A DNA stretch of 61,326 nucleotides, from assembly GCA_964530225.1 (NCBI GenBank), contig CAZHBA010000092.1, positions 1 through 61,326 of the forward strand, read 5' to 3'. Below, piece after piece: positions 26,774-34,200 of the stretch. Position numbers and translations under genes: made by a program. The notes beneath the pieces are model-generated. The model was given only the letters and a program-made list of their open reading frames with translations. It was not told the DNA's origin and did no database searches. Positions within the stretch are counted from its first letter, which is position 1, and each line of letters starts with the position of its first letter. Origin of the DNA: CAZHBA01 sp964530225 (GTDB lineage Bacteria; Pseudomonadota; Alphaproteobacteria; UBA6615).

Positions 26774-27604
26774 ATGCCGTTGATGCGTATCGAAGACTAT
26801 CCGCCGCAACCGCCGCGTGCCGAGGTGTCGCAGGCTTACCAGCAGATCGTTAACGACCTGTCCTATGGTATCGAGGGTATCGACGTGGCGTACGGCGACG
26901 ATATTTACCAGCACATCGCGCTGTTTGAGCCAGAAGCACCCAACGGCGTGGTGCTTGCATATATCCACGGTGGCCGTTGGACCCACGGTTACAAGGAATC
27001 GGCGGCATTCATGGCGCCCGCGTTCAACGCGGCAGGAATCACCTTCGCCAGTATTGGCCACCGGCTCCATCCCCATCTCTACGATGCCGGCTTTGCCGAC
27101 GTGTCGCGCGCCGTTGCCTGGCTGTCGGACCACGTATCGGACTATGGAGGCGACTCTCAGCGCATATTCGTTAGCGGCCATTCGTCGGGCGGTCATTACG
27201 CCGCGCAATTGGCCGCGACTCGCGATTGGCAGGCGCGTGAAGGTGTGTCCCGCAACGTCATTCGCGGCTGCTTGCCCATATCCGGGGTCTACGACCTGAC
27301 CTCGGAAGGTTGGCTGGGGGAAGGACAGCCGCCCTGCCTGGCCGACGGTGAAGAGGGTAGGGAGAAAAGCCCCGTTTACCGGCTACAGGAAACGCCGCCG
27401 CCCTACCTAATTACCTGGGGTAGCGAGGACTATCCGTTCCTTATTCCACAAGCCAAAGTATTCGCCGACGCTGTCAGCGATGCCGGTGGTGAGGCTGAGA
27501 CCCTGGAATTGTCCGGTAAGACCCATTTTACTGTCCATTGTGAAGGTGCGACGACCGATGGTGCCTGGACCAAGCGCGCGTTAGCCTGGATCAAGGCGCA
27601 TTAA
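26774..27604 (+). CDS. Alpha/beta hydrolase, carboxylesterase/arylformamidase-like
   Basis: 276 residues with the oxyanion motif HGG (65-67, in YIHGGRWTHG), the nucleophile elbow GHSSG with S137, and a late THF (GKTHFTVH) as the likely catalytic histidine. The combination HGGxW and GHSSGGH is that of kynurenine formamidase-like and BD-FAE-type esterases. No other tryptophan-catabolism gene is nearby, so the substrate stays open. GAGG lies upstream of the ATG. Confidence 0.87.
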   Translation: MPLMRIEDYPPQPPRAEVSQAYQQIVNDLSYGIEGIDVAYGDDIYQHIALFEPEAPNGVVLAYIHGGRWTHGYKESAAFMAPAFNAAGITFASIGHRLHPHLYDAGFADVSRAVAWLSDHVSDYGGDSQRIFVSGHSSGGHYAAQLAATRDWQAREGVSRNVIRGCLPISGVYDLTSEGWLGEGQPPCLADGEEGREKSPVYRLQETPPPYLITWGSEDYPFLIPQAKVFADAVSDAGGEAETLELSGKTHFTVHCEGATTDGAWTKRALAWIKAH

Positions 27605-27668
27605 ACACTAGGGAGGAGTTATAAGTTCTTATTATATAAGGTTTTATAATCAGATCTCCAAAATATTG

Positions 27669-27677
27669 TGCACCGCA
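27669..27677. promoter_or_regulatory. PhaR-type operator candidate, site 1
   Basis: TGCACCGCA, a TGC-N3-GCA palindrome, is identical to the words at 27727 and 27800. It lies 11 bases upstream of the -35 hexamer of the phasin promoter. PhaR of polyhydroxyalkanoate-storing alphaproteobacteria is known to bind CTGC-N3-GCAG-like sites. Confidence 0.55.
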
Positions 27678-27687
27678 ACATTTTTTC

Positions 27688-27716
27688 TTGACACGCACGT
27701 AGTTAATCCCGATATT
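27688..27716 (+). promoter_or_regulatory. Phasin gene promoter
   Basis: A perfect TTGACA (27688-27693) and GATATT (27711-27716) are spaced by exactly 17 bases. The expected start of transcription near 27723 falls beside the second TGCACCGCA word. Confidence 0.7.
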
Positions 27717-27726
27717 AGCGCTATGT

Positions 27727-27735
27727 TGCACCGCA
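27727..27735. promoter_or_regulatory. PhaR-type operator candidate, site 2
   Basis: The second identical TGCACCGCA, 10 bases after the -10 hexamer, overlaps or abuts the predicted transcription start. A bound protein would block initiation. Confidence 0.55.
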
Positions 27736-27799
27736 GCATTTTAGCGGTGCTTAAACGAATTTTTTCGGAAAGTAATGGAGACATTTGTCTTAACCATGC

Positions 27800-27808
27800 T
27801 GCACCGCA
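27800..27808. promoter_or_regulatory. PhaR-type operator candidate, site 3
   Basis: The third identical TGCACCGCA lies in the leader, 23 bases before the phasin ATG. Its presence here argues that the ATG at 27775 is upstream noise and the real start is 27832. Confidence 0.5.
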
Positions 27809-27831
27809 ATAATAGCTACGGAGATCTAACC

Positions 27832-28365
27832 ATGACGACCACTGAAAAAAACGGTAATGCCAAAGCTAACGAGACATTCGAGGCCGCTGCCGCTGCTCAA
27901 CAAAAGAAATTGGAAGCCGCCGCCAAGGCTGGCGCCGAAGTTTTGGCGCAGGGCTATGAGCAAGCCTACGTCAATGCCAAGGATCAGTTGGATAAGGTCA
28001 ACGAGTTTGCCCATCAAAACTATAACGACCTCGCCGGTTTCAACAAGGAGACGCTCGAGGCTGTGATCGCCTCGTCCAACGTTGTCGCCAAGGGCGTCGA
28101 GGATTTGGGCCAGGAGATCGCCTCCTACGCACAGCAGGCGGCAGAAAGGAACATTGCGGCGGCGCAGAAGCTGTTCGTCGCGAAGAATGTTCAGGACGCG
28201 ATGGATTTACAGGCCGAGTGGGCCAAGTCGGCGTTTGACGGCTTCGTCGCCGAGAGCACCAAGCTGCAGGACATGTCGATGCAGGTCGGCACCAAGGCCT
28301 CCGAGCCCCTCAGCAAGCAGGTTAACGCCGCTGTCGAGAAGTTTGCCAAACCGATCACCGCGTAA
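27832..28365 (+). CDS. phaP: Phasin family protein (PHA granule-associated)
   Basis: Small amphipathic helical protein that coats polyhydroxyalkanoate granules. It has 177 residues from ATG 27832, with GGAG 9 bases upstream. The sequence is Ala/Lys/Gln-rich and mostly helical, with the phasin pattern YNDLAGFNKETLEAVIASSN followed by AERNIAAAQKLFVAKNVQDA and AEWAKSAFDGFVAESTK. The upstream region has a strong promoter bracketed by three TGCACCGCA words, and the gene ends in a strong terminator, so it is a one-gene unit. No PHA synthase gene is in the window. Confidence 0.92.
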   Translation: MTTTEKNGNAKANETFEAAAAAQQKKLEAAAKAGAEVLAQGYEQAYVNAKDQLDKVNEFAHQNYNDLAGFNKETLEAVIASSNVVAKGVEDLGQEIASYAQQAAERNIAAAQKLFVAKNVQDAMDLQAEWAKSAFDGFVAESTKLQDMSMQVGTKASEPLSKQVNAAVEKFAKPITA

Positions 28366-28392
28366 CTTCCTCCCCTACGCGGGCGATTAGCG

Positions 28393-28423
28393 ACCCGGCC
28401 GGAGCAATCCGGCCGGGTATTTT
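28393..28423 (+). terminator. Rho-independent terminator of the phasin gene
   Basis: A perfect 11-bp stem ACCCGGCCGGA/TCCGGCCGGGT closes a GCAA tetraloop and is followed by ATTTTAA. It lies 27 bases after the phasin stop codon. Confidence 0.88.
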
Positions 28424-28607
28424 AATGCCTATGCCGGCTTTACCCTTGCCGGTGGGGTAAGCCGACCTCACATAGGTTTGCGGATAAAAACCGATATTGG
28501 GCGTTTGCCCGACGCAGTGCGTCGGCTAAAATAGGTTGTCTCGATTCGAATGCCTGATTCGTTTAACTTGTAACCATATCATTCACACGCGGGACCTATC
28601 TCAGACG

Positions 28608-28967
28608 ATGTGGCAGCCGATATGCAGCCAAAACGACGACGATGGTGATGATACCATTGGCGGTGGCGGCTCTGGCCAAGCTGGAATCGTAACAAAAATC
28701 CGCTTGAAGACCCAAAAACCGGCGATGTACAAGGTGTTGTTGCTGAACGACGACTACACACCTATGGAGTTCGTGGTCGACGTTTTGGAGCGATTTTTCA
28801 GCAAGAAAAACGAGGAAGCAGTTCGCATTATGCTCCATGTCCATCAGAAGGGCGTGGGGGTGTGCGGCATCTATACTTACGAGATTGCTGAAACGAAGGT
28901 CACGCAAGTCGTTGACTATGCCCGTGAACATCAGCACCCTTTGCAATGTACGCTGGAGAAAGATTAA
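28608..28967 (+). CDS. clpS: ATP-dependent Clp protease adaptor ClpS
   Basis: Delivers N-degron substrates with bulky N-terminal residues to ClpA. 119 residues from ATG 28608, with a variable acidic N-terminus (DDDGDD and a Gly-rich linker). The conserved core follows: YKVLLLNDDYTPMEFV, then HVHQKGVGVCGIYTYEIAETK. The NDD and the TPMEFV segments form the substrate pocket. The longer frame to 28536 is not supported by family length. clpA follows 67 bases later. A small inverted repeat (CCGACGC/GCGTCGG, 28509-28525) lies upstream. Confidence 0.93.
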   Translation: MWQPICSQNDDDGDDTIGGGGSGQAGIVTKIRLKTQKPAMYKVLLLNDDYTPMEFVVDVLERFFSKKNEEAVRIMLHVHQKGVGVCGIYTYEIAETKVTQVVDYAREHQHPLQCTLEKD

Positions 28968-29034
28968 TAACCGTCGGGTACCGTCATCTGTGCTTGGTTC
29001 GTTAAAATCCCGTTGGCAGAGGTAAGAGCCGGAT

Positions 29035-31368
29035 ATGTTGTCGAGTAATCTGGAACAATCCCTTCATCGCGCATTGGCGTTGGCCAACGAGCGCCACCAT
29101 GAATACGCCACGCTGGAGCATCTACTGTTGGCGCTGACCGAAGACCAGGATGCGGTCGCGGTTTTGCGCGCGTGCGGGGTCGATATCGACAGCTTGCGGC
29201 GGGACTTGTCCCACTATATCGACGACGAACTGTCGAGCCTGATCACCAACCGCACGGAAGAGGCCAAGCCCACCGCCGGTTTTCAGCGGGTTCTGCAACG
29301 CGCGGCAATCCACGTGCAGTCGTCGGGCCGCGAAGAAGTCACCGGCGCCAACGTTCTGGTGGCTGTATTCTCCGAGCGCGAGAGCAACGCCGTCTACTAC
29401 CTGCAGCAGCAGGAGATGACGCGGCTCGACGCGGTTAACTATATCTCCCACGGCATCGCCAAGGTACCCGGTCACGAGACCGACGGCACTGTGTCCGGTG
29501 TCGACGAGGATGCTGACGAAGATACCATCGTCAAAAAGGGCAAGGAGGCGCTCAGAGCCTATTGCGTCAATCTCAACGAGAAAGCCCGCGATGGCCGGAT
29601 CGATCCGTTGATCGGCCGCGAGCACGAAGTCGAGCGGACGATCCAAATTCTGGCTCGGCGGCAAAAGAACAACCCGCTTTACGTGGGCGAACCCGGCGTC
29701 GGCAAAACTGCCATCGCGGAAGGCCTGGCTAAACGCATAGACGAAGGCGATGTGCCCGAGGTTCTAGCCGACTCCACGATCTATAACCTTGATATGGGAG
29801 CGTTGTTGGCGGGTACTCGCTACCGCGGCGATTTTGAGGAACGCCTCAAGGCGGTCATGACGGAGATTGAATCGATCGACGGCGCGATCCTGTTCATCGA
29901 CGAGATACATACGATCATCGGCGCTGGAGCCACGTCGGGTGGCGCAATGGATGCCTCGAACCTGCTCAAGCCGGCATTGCAGGGCGGTAAGCTGCGCTGC
30001 ATTGGTTCGACCACCTACAAGGAATACCGCAATTATTTCGAAAAGGACCGCGCCTTGACTCGCCGGTTCCAGAAGATCGACGTCAACGAGCCTTCGGTCG
30101 AAGACGCAGTGAAGATACTGCGGGGCCTTAAGCCGTACTACGAAGAACATCACGACGTGCGCTACACCGAGCAGGCAATTCGTATCGCCGTGGAACTCTC
30201 GGCACGCTATATCGGCGACCGCAAGCTACCCGATAGCGCCATCGACGTGATAGACGAGGTGGGTGCCGCGCAGACCTTGGTGCCGCCGTCGCGGCGCAAG
30301 AAGACCGTGGGGATCAAGGACGTTGAGGGCGTTGTCGCTAAGATCGCCCGCATCCCGCCGAAATCGGTGAGCCGCGACGACCGCACGGCGCTGCTGAATC
30401 TCGACCGCGACCTGAAAACCATGGTGTTCGGCCAGGATCAGGCCATCGATGCGTTATCGAGCGCCATCAAGCTGGCGCGTGCCGGATTGCGCGAGCCTGA
30501 GAAACCCATCGGTAGCTACCTGTTCTCCGGCCCGACAGGCGTCGGCAAGACCGAAGTTGGGCGCCAATTGGCGCGGTCGCTGGGCATCAAGCTGACTCGC
30601 TTCGATATGTCGGAATATATGGAGCGCCATTCGGTATCGCGCTTGATTGGCGCGCCTCCGGGCTATGTCGGCTTCGATCAGGGCGGCTTGCTTACTGATG
30701 CCGTCGACCAACACCCGCACAGCGTGCTGCTGCTTGACGAAATTGAGAAGGCCCATCCCGACCTGTTTAATATCCTGCTGCAGGTAATGGATCACGGCAA
30801 AATTACCGACCACAATGGCAAGACCATCGATTGCCGTAACGTGATCCTGATCATGACGACTAACGCTGGTGCCGCCGATTTAGCGAAGCCGGCGATCGGC
30901 TTCGGCAGTACCAAGCGCGAAGGTGACGACGAGGAAGCAATCAACCGTATGTTCTCGCCGGAGTTCCGCAACCGGCTGGATGCCGTGATCGGTTTCAAGA
31001 GCCTGACCCCGGTGGTAATGAACCGGGTGGTCGACAAATTTATCATGGAACTGGAAGTCCAGCTCGACGACCGCGACGTTACCATCGAGCTTGTCGAAGA
31101 GGCCCGCAAATGGCTGGCCGAACGCGGCTACGACGAATCATTCGGCGCTCGTCCTTTGGCCCGGGTTATTCAGGAGCACGTGAAAAAGCAGCTCGCCGAA
31201 GAACTCCTGTTCGGCAGGCTTGCCAAGGGCGGCACCGTAAAGGTGGCAGTCGATGACGGCAAACTAACGTTCGAGTTGAAAGAGAGTAAGCCGGCGAAGG
31301 GCAGTAAGCCCACCAAGAAGGGTTCGGGAGACGAGTCCGACAAGAAACCGGTCCTGGTCGAAAAGTAG
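29035..31368 (+). CDS. clpA: ATP-dependent Clp protease ATP-binding subunit ClpA
   Basis: AAA+ unfoldase that feeds ClpP. 777 residues: two N-terminal Clp_N repeats (1-145), an acidic linker (DEDADEDT), AAA domain 1 with Walker A GEPGVGKT (218-225) and DEIHTIIGAG, then AAA domain 2 with GPTGVGKTE (about 499) and the C-terminal D2-small domain (FGARPLARVIQEHVKK). The ClpP-docking loop is IGF near residue 621. ClpA lacks the ClpB middle domain, and none is seen. A Lys-rich tail ends the protein. It pairs with clpS upstream; clpP is not in the window. Confidence 0.95.
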   Translation: MLSSNLEQSLHRALALANERHHEYATLEHLLLALTEDQDAVAVLRACGVDIDSLRRDLSHYIDDELSSLITNRTEEAKPTAGFQRVLQRAAIHVQSSGREEVTGANVLVAVFSERESNAVYYLQQQEMTRLDAVNYISHGIAKVPGHETDGTVSGVDEDADEDTIVKKGKEALRAYCVNLNEKARDGRIDPLIGREHEVERTIQILARRQKNNPLYVGEPGVGKTAIAEGLAKRIDEGDVPEVLADSTIYNLDMGALLAGTRYRGDFEERLKAVMTEIESIDGAILFIDEIHTIIGAGATSGGAMDASNLLKPALQGGKLRCIGSTTYKEYRNYFEKDRALTRRFQKIDVNEPSVEDAVKILRGLKPYYEEHHDVRYTEQAIRIAVELSARYIGDRKLPDSAIDVIDEVGAAQTLVPPSRRKKTVGIKDVEGVVAKIARIPPKSVSRDDRTALLNLDRDLKTMVFGQDQAIDALSSAIKLARAGLREPEKPIGSYLFSGPTGVGKTEVGRQLARSLGIKLTRFDMSEYMERHSVSRLIGAPPGYVGFDQGGLLTDAVDQHPHSVLLLDEIEKAHPDLFNILLQVMDHGKITDHNGKTIDCRNVILIMTTNAGAADLAKPAIGFGSTKREGDDEEAINRMFSPEFRNRLDAVIGFKSLTPVVMNRVVDKFIMELEVQLDDRDVTIELVEEARKWLAERGYDESFGARPLARVIQEHVKKQLAEELLFGRLAKGGTVKVAVDDGKLTFELKESKPAKGSKPTKKGSGDESDKKPVLVEK

Positions 31369-31371
31369 CCG

Positions 31372-32532
31372 CTAATTTTTCTGCCGGTACGGCGATAGCT
31401 CGGCGATGGCCTCGATCTCCCATTCGACTTCGCGCTTCTCTTCTCGGCAGAACTGCTCGACCGCGTCACGAAAAGACTCGTCGGGAATGTAGTGCCCACT
31501 ATAGGTCTCGACTGGCTCGTAGCCCCGCTGCACCTTGTGCGAGCCTTGGGTGCCGGCCTCGACGCGCGCCAAGCCATTAGCGATGGCAAAATCGATAGCC
31601 TGGTAATAGCAGGTCTCGAAATGCAAGAACGGATAGTCTTTTCGACAGCCCCAATTGCGGCCGAATAGCGCGTCGCTGCCTTGCAGGTTGAGGGCGCCAG
31701 CGACGGGCAGATCGTCCATCTCGGCGATCATCAAGACGATCCGATCGCCAAGGCGTTCTTGCGCTACCTCGAAAAACTCGCGGGTTAGGTAGGGATAGCC
31801 CCATTTACGGTCGTAGGTGTCGACGTAGAAACGGTAGAAGGCATCCCAATGCAACGGACGGATGTCATCGCCGACATAGGGTCGCACGATGAGGCCTTGT
31901 TCACCGATAGCGCGGCGTTCCTTGCGGATCGACTTGCGTTTGCGGCTAGTCAACTGCCCAAGAAAATCGTCGAAACTATCGTATCCACGGTTAAGCCAAT
32001 GGAACTGGCGGCCGATACGCTGGATCCATCCGGCAGCACCCATCAAACTCCATTCGTGCTCGGTGGCGAAGGTGACGTGTACCGAGGACAGTTCCAGTTT
32101 GGTGCACACGGTCTCGAGTGCCCGTAGCATGGCGAGGCGGGAATTGTCGCTATCGGGAGTGTCGCCCGCCAGCAGGCGAGGGCCGCCGACCGGGGAGAAC
32201 GGTGCCGATACCTGCATCTTCGGATAGTACTGGCCGCCGGCGCGCTCCCAGGCGTGGGCCCAGCCGTGGTCGAACACATACTCACCCTGGGAATGACTTT
32301 TCAAGTAGAGCGGCGCGACCGCGAGGATCCGTCCGTCCATTTGCTCGACGACAAGGTGGTGCGACAGCCAGCCCGCACGGTTGGTGGCGCAACCGGTCTC
32401 CTCCAGGGCGTTGAGGAACGCATGGCTGACGAACGGGTTATTGGGGCCGGCTAGAGAATCCCATACCGCCGCCGGAATTTCGGCGATCTTATCGACGATG
32501 CGGGCGGTAATGGCGCCATTTCCGTCAGGCAT
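31372..32532 (-). CDS. GNAT/FemAB-like N-acyltransferase family protein (COG3146)
   Basis: 386-residue protein of the family once called peptidogalycan biosynthesis protein, widespread in proteobacteria. Signatures are DSLAGPNNPFVSHAFLNALE near the N-terminus, RKRKSIRKERR in the middle, and the C-terminal GTQGSHKVQRGYEPVETYS. The double GNAT-like fold suggests acyl or aminoacyl transfer; the true substrate is not established for the family. It converges on clpA with a gap of only 3 bases, and no terminator separates them. Confidence 0.85.
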   Translation of the reverse strand: MPDGNGAITARIVDKIAEIPAAVWDSLAGPNNPFVSHAFLNALEETGCATNRAGWLSHHLVVEQMDGRILAVAPLYLKSHSQGEYVFDHGWAHAWERAGGQYYPKMQVSAPFSPVGGPRLLAGDTPDSDNSRLAMLRALETVCTKLELSSVHVTFATEHEWSLMGAAGWIQRIGRQFHWLNRGYDSFDDFLGQLTSRKRKSIRKERRAIGEQGLIVRPYVGDDIRPLHWDAFYRFYVDTYDRKWGYPYLTREFFEVAQERLGDRIVLMIAEMDDLPVAGALNLQGSDALFGRNWGCRKDYPFLHFETCYYQAIDFAIANGLARVEAGTQGSHKVQRGYEPVETYSGHYIPDESFRDAVEQFCREEKREVEWEIEAIAELSPYRQKN

Positions 32533-32621
32533 TGGCTAAACACATGGTGGGTTGCGCGTGGTTCGCAAGAGTAGGGGGATATGGCTGCTTCGCCAAGAGG
32601 CACTTACTTTATCAGTGGTAA

Positions 32622-33521
32622 TTAACCCCCGCCTACGATCGGTTTTGGGGGTGTGAACTCGAACTCGAGCGTTGAGTGGGTAATATCGAAATTATCGGCG
32701 AGGCGCTGCCGTAACGCCATTCTTATCCGCTCCATCACGGCCGGTGTTTCGACAACAACGTGAGCTTCGAACGAACGCTGGTGCTCGTCGATATGCCAAA
32801 TATGCACATGGTGGATGTCGATAATGCCATCGACTTGTTCCAAATCTTTGGTGACATCGCTGATATCCAGGTCCCTGGGGACACCCTGCATGAGGATATG
32901 GATAGCTTTGGGAATCTCCATACTTGCATGGGTCAAAATGTAACCGGCAATCACCAACGTGACGATGGCGTCGATGAAATACCAGCCGAAGGTGAGGATC
33001 AGCACGCCACCGACAATAACGCCGAGTGATGCCAACGCGTCCGAGAGATTGTGAATGAAGGCGGCGCGGATGTTCAGGCTCTGCTTGGCCATGCGGTAGG
33101 TGAGCATAACCGTCGCTACGTCCACCACCAGGGCGATGCTGGCCAAAATAACAACCGTCCATCCTTCCACCGGCTGGGGATCGAGCAGACGTTTGATTGC
33201 TTCGACGATCAGGAACAGGCCGATGAAAATCAGCCACGACAGGTTAAATACCGCACCAATCAATTCGGCGCGGCCGTGACCGAAAGTGTGTTCCTGGTCT
33301 GCCGGTATGCGCGCGATGCGGCGTGCGATTAAGGCGATCGCCAGGGCCGCTGCGTCGCTGAGGTTGTGGATGGCATCGGCGACCAGGGCTAGACTACCGG
33401 CGAACACACCGCCGATGATTTGGGCGACGGTCAGCAGAACATTGACGCCGATCGCTAGAATCAAGCGCTTATCGCCGCCCTGTGCCGAGGCAAGCCCCTG
33501 ATGATGGTGGCCGTGTGTCAC
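32622..33521 (-). CDS. Cation diffusion facilitator family transporter
   Basis: Inner-membrane divalent-cation/proton antiporter exporting Zn2+, Cd2+, Co2+ or related ions. 299 residues with a His-rich N-terminus (MTHGHHHQG) and six membrane segments. The metal-site helices carry HNLSDAAALAIALIA and HNLSDALASLGV, the HxxxD pairs of TM2 and TM5. The C-terminal cytoplasmic domain (IIDIHHVHIWHIDEHQRSFE) is the dimerising metal sensor. It is closely similar in layout to CzcD. It is followed on the same strand by nothing functionally linked. Confidence 0.93.
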   Translation of the reverse strand: MTHGHHHQGLASAQGGDKRLILAIGVNVLLTVAQIIGGVFAGSLALVADAIHNLSDAAALAIALIARRIARIPADQEHTFGHGRAELIGAVFNLSWLIFIGLFLIVEAIKRLLDPQPVEGWTVVILASIALVVDVATVMLTYRMAKQSLNIRAAFIHNLSDALASLGVIVGGVLILTFGWYFIDAIVTLVIAGYILTHASMEIPKAIHILMQGVPRDLDISDVTKDLEQVDGIIDIHHVHIWHIDEHQRSFEAHVVVETPAVMERIRMALRQRLADNFDITHSTLEFEFTPPKPIVGGG

Positions 33522-33548
33522 GTAAGTCCGGATCGAGGGTTAACGATG

Positions 33549-34016
33549 TTAGTTTACCTTGAAGATTGCTTCGACTTCGACCGCGACACCCAAGGGTAAC
33601 GCGGACATGCCGACGGCGGCGCGGGCATGACGGCCGGTCTCGCCGAACACTTCGACCAGCAGGTCAGACGCGCCGTTGATCACTTTTGGGTGGTCGGTGA
33701 AATCGGATGTACAAGCGACGAATCCAGACAGCTTTACGCAGCGCACGACACGGTCCAGGTCTCCGCCGAGTGCTTCGCGGGCTTGCGCCAGAATGGATAG
33801 GGCGCAAGTGCGCGCCGCTTTGGCGCCGTCTTCAACATCGAGATCAGCGCCTAGGGTTCCGATAAACGTCGGCTTACCGTCGACAACGGGAATCTGTCCA
33901 GAAATGAACAGCAGATCGCCGCTTCGAACGAACGGAACGTAATTGCCAGCCGGCGCATTTGCTGGCGGCAAACCGATGCCGAGTTCGTCCAGCCGTTTAT
34001 CGATTGATCCTGCCAT
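33549..34016 (-). CDS. RidA family protein (YjgF/YER057c/UK114)
   Basis: 155-residue trimeric enamine/imine deaminase-like protein. It shows the N-terminal LGIGLPPANAPAGNYVPFVR and ISGQIPVVDG, and the C-terminal RAAVGMSALPLGVAVEVEAI, where the arginine of the RidA pocket lies. It belongs to the longer subgroup of about 150 residues rather than the 128-residue RidA, so deaminase activity is likely but not certain. GAGATGATAC lies upstream of the ATG. Confidence 0.88.
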   Translation of the reverse strand: MAGSIDKRLDELGIGLPPANAPAGNYVPFVRSGDLLFISGQIPVVDGKPTFIGTLGADLDVEDGAKAARTCALSILAQAREALGGDLDRVVRCVKLSGFVACTSDFTDHPKVINGASDLLVEVFGETGRHARAAVGMSALPLGVAVEVEAIFKVN

Positions 34017-34075
34017 GTATCATCTCCCTGAAATATCCACCTGTCACAATATAAACGTTGGTGCTGTTGTGAGGT

Positions 34076-34107
34076 AAAAAAATGGGGTGTGCACGAATGC
34101 ACACCCC
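34076..34107 (-). terminator. Rho-independent terminator of nrdJ
   Basis: Read on the minus strand, GGGGTGTGCA and TGCACACCCC form a perfect 10-bp stem closed by a TTCG loop, followed by ATTTTTTT. It lies about 94 bases after the nrdJ stop codon. UUCG is an exceptionally stable tetraloop. Confidence 0.9.
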
Positions 34108-34200
34108 AAGGTCAGGGAGGAGAATGGCCCGGCACCCGGGAGAGAAAGGGTGCGGGACCAACATCCAGGCCGAGCCATGAACAGCCCGACCCGAATCTCG

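Noticed and set aside
28509..28525. Inverted repeat CCGACGC-AGT-GCGTCGG before clpS as a terminator
   Set aside because: No T-run follows on either strand; it may be an operator, but nothing supports a specific role.
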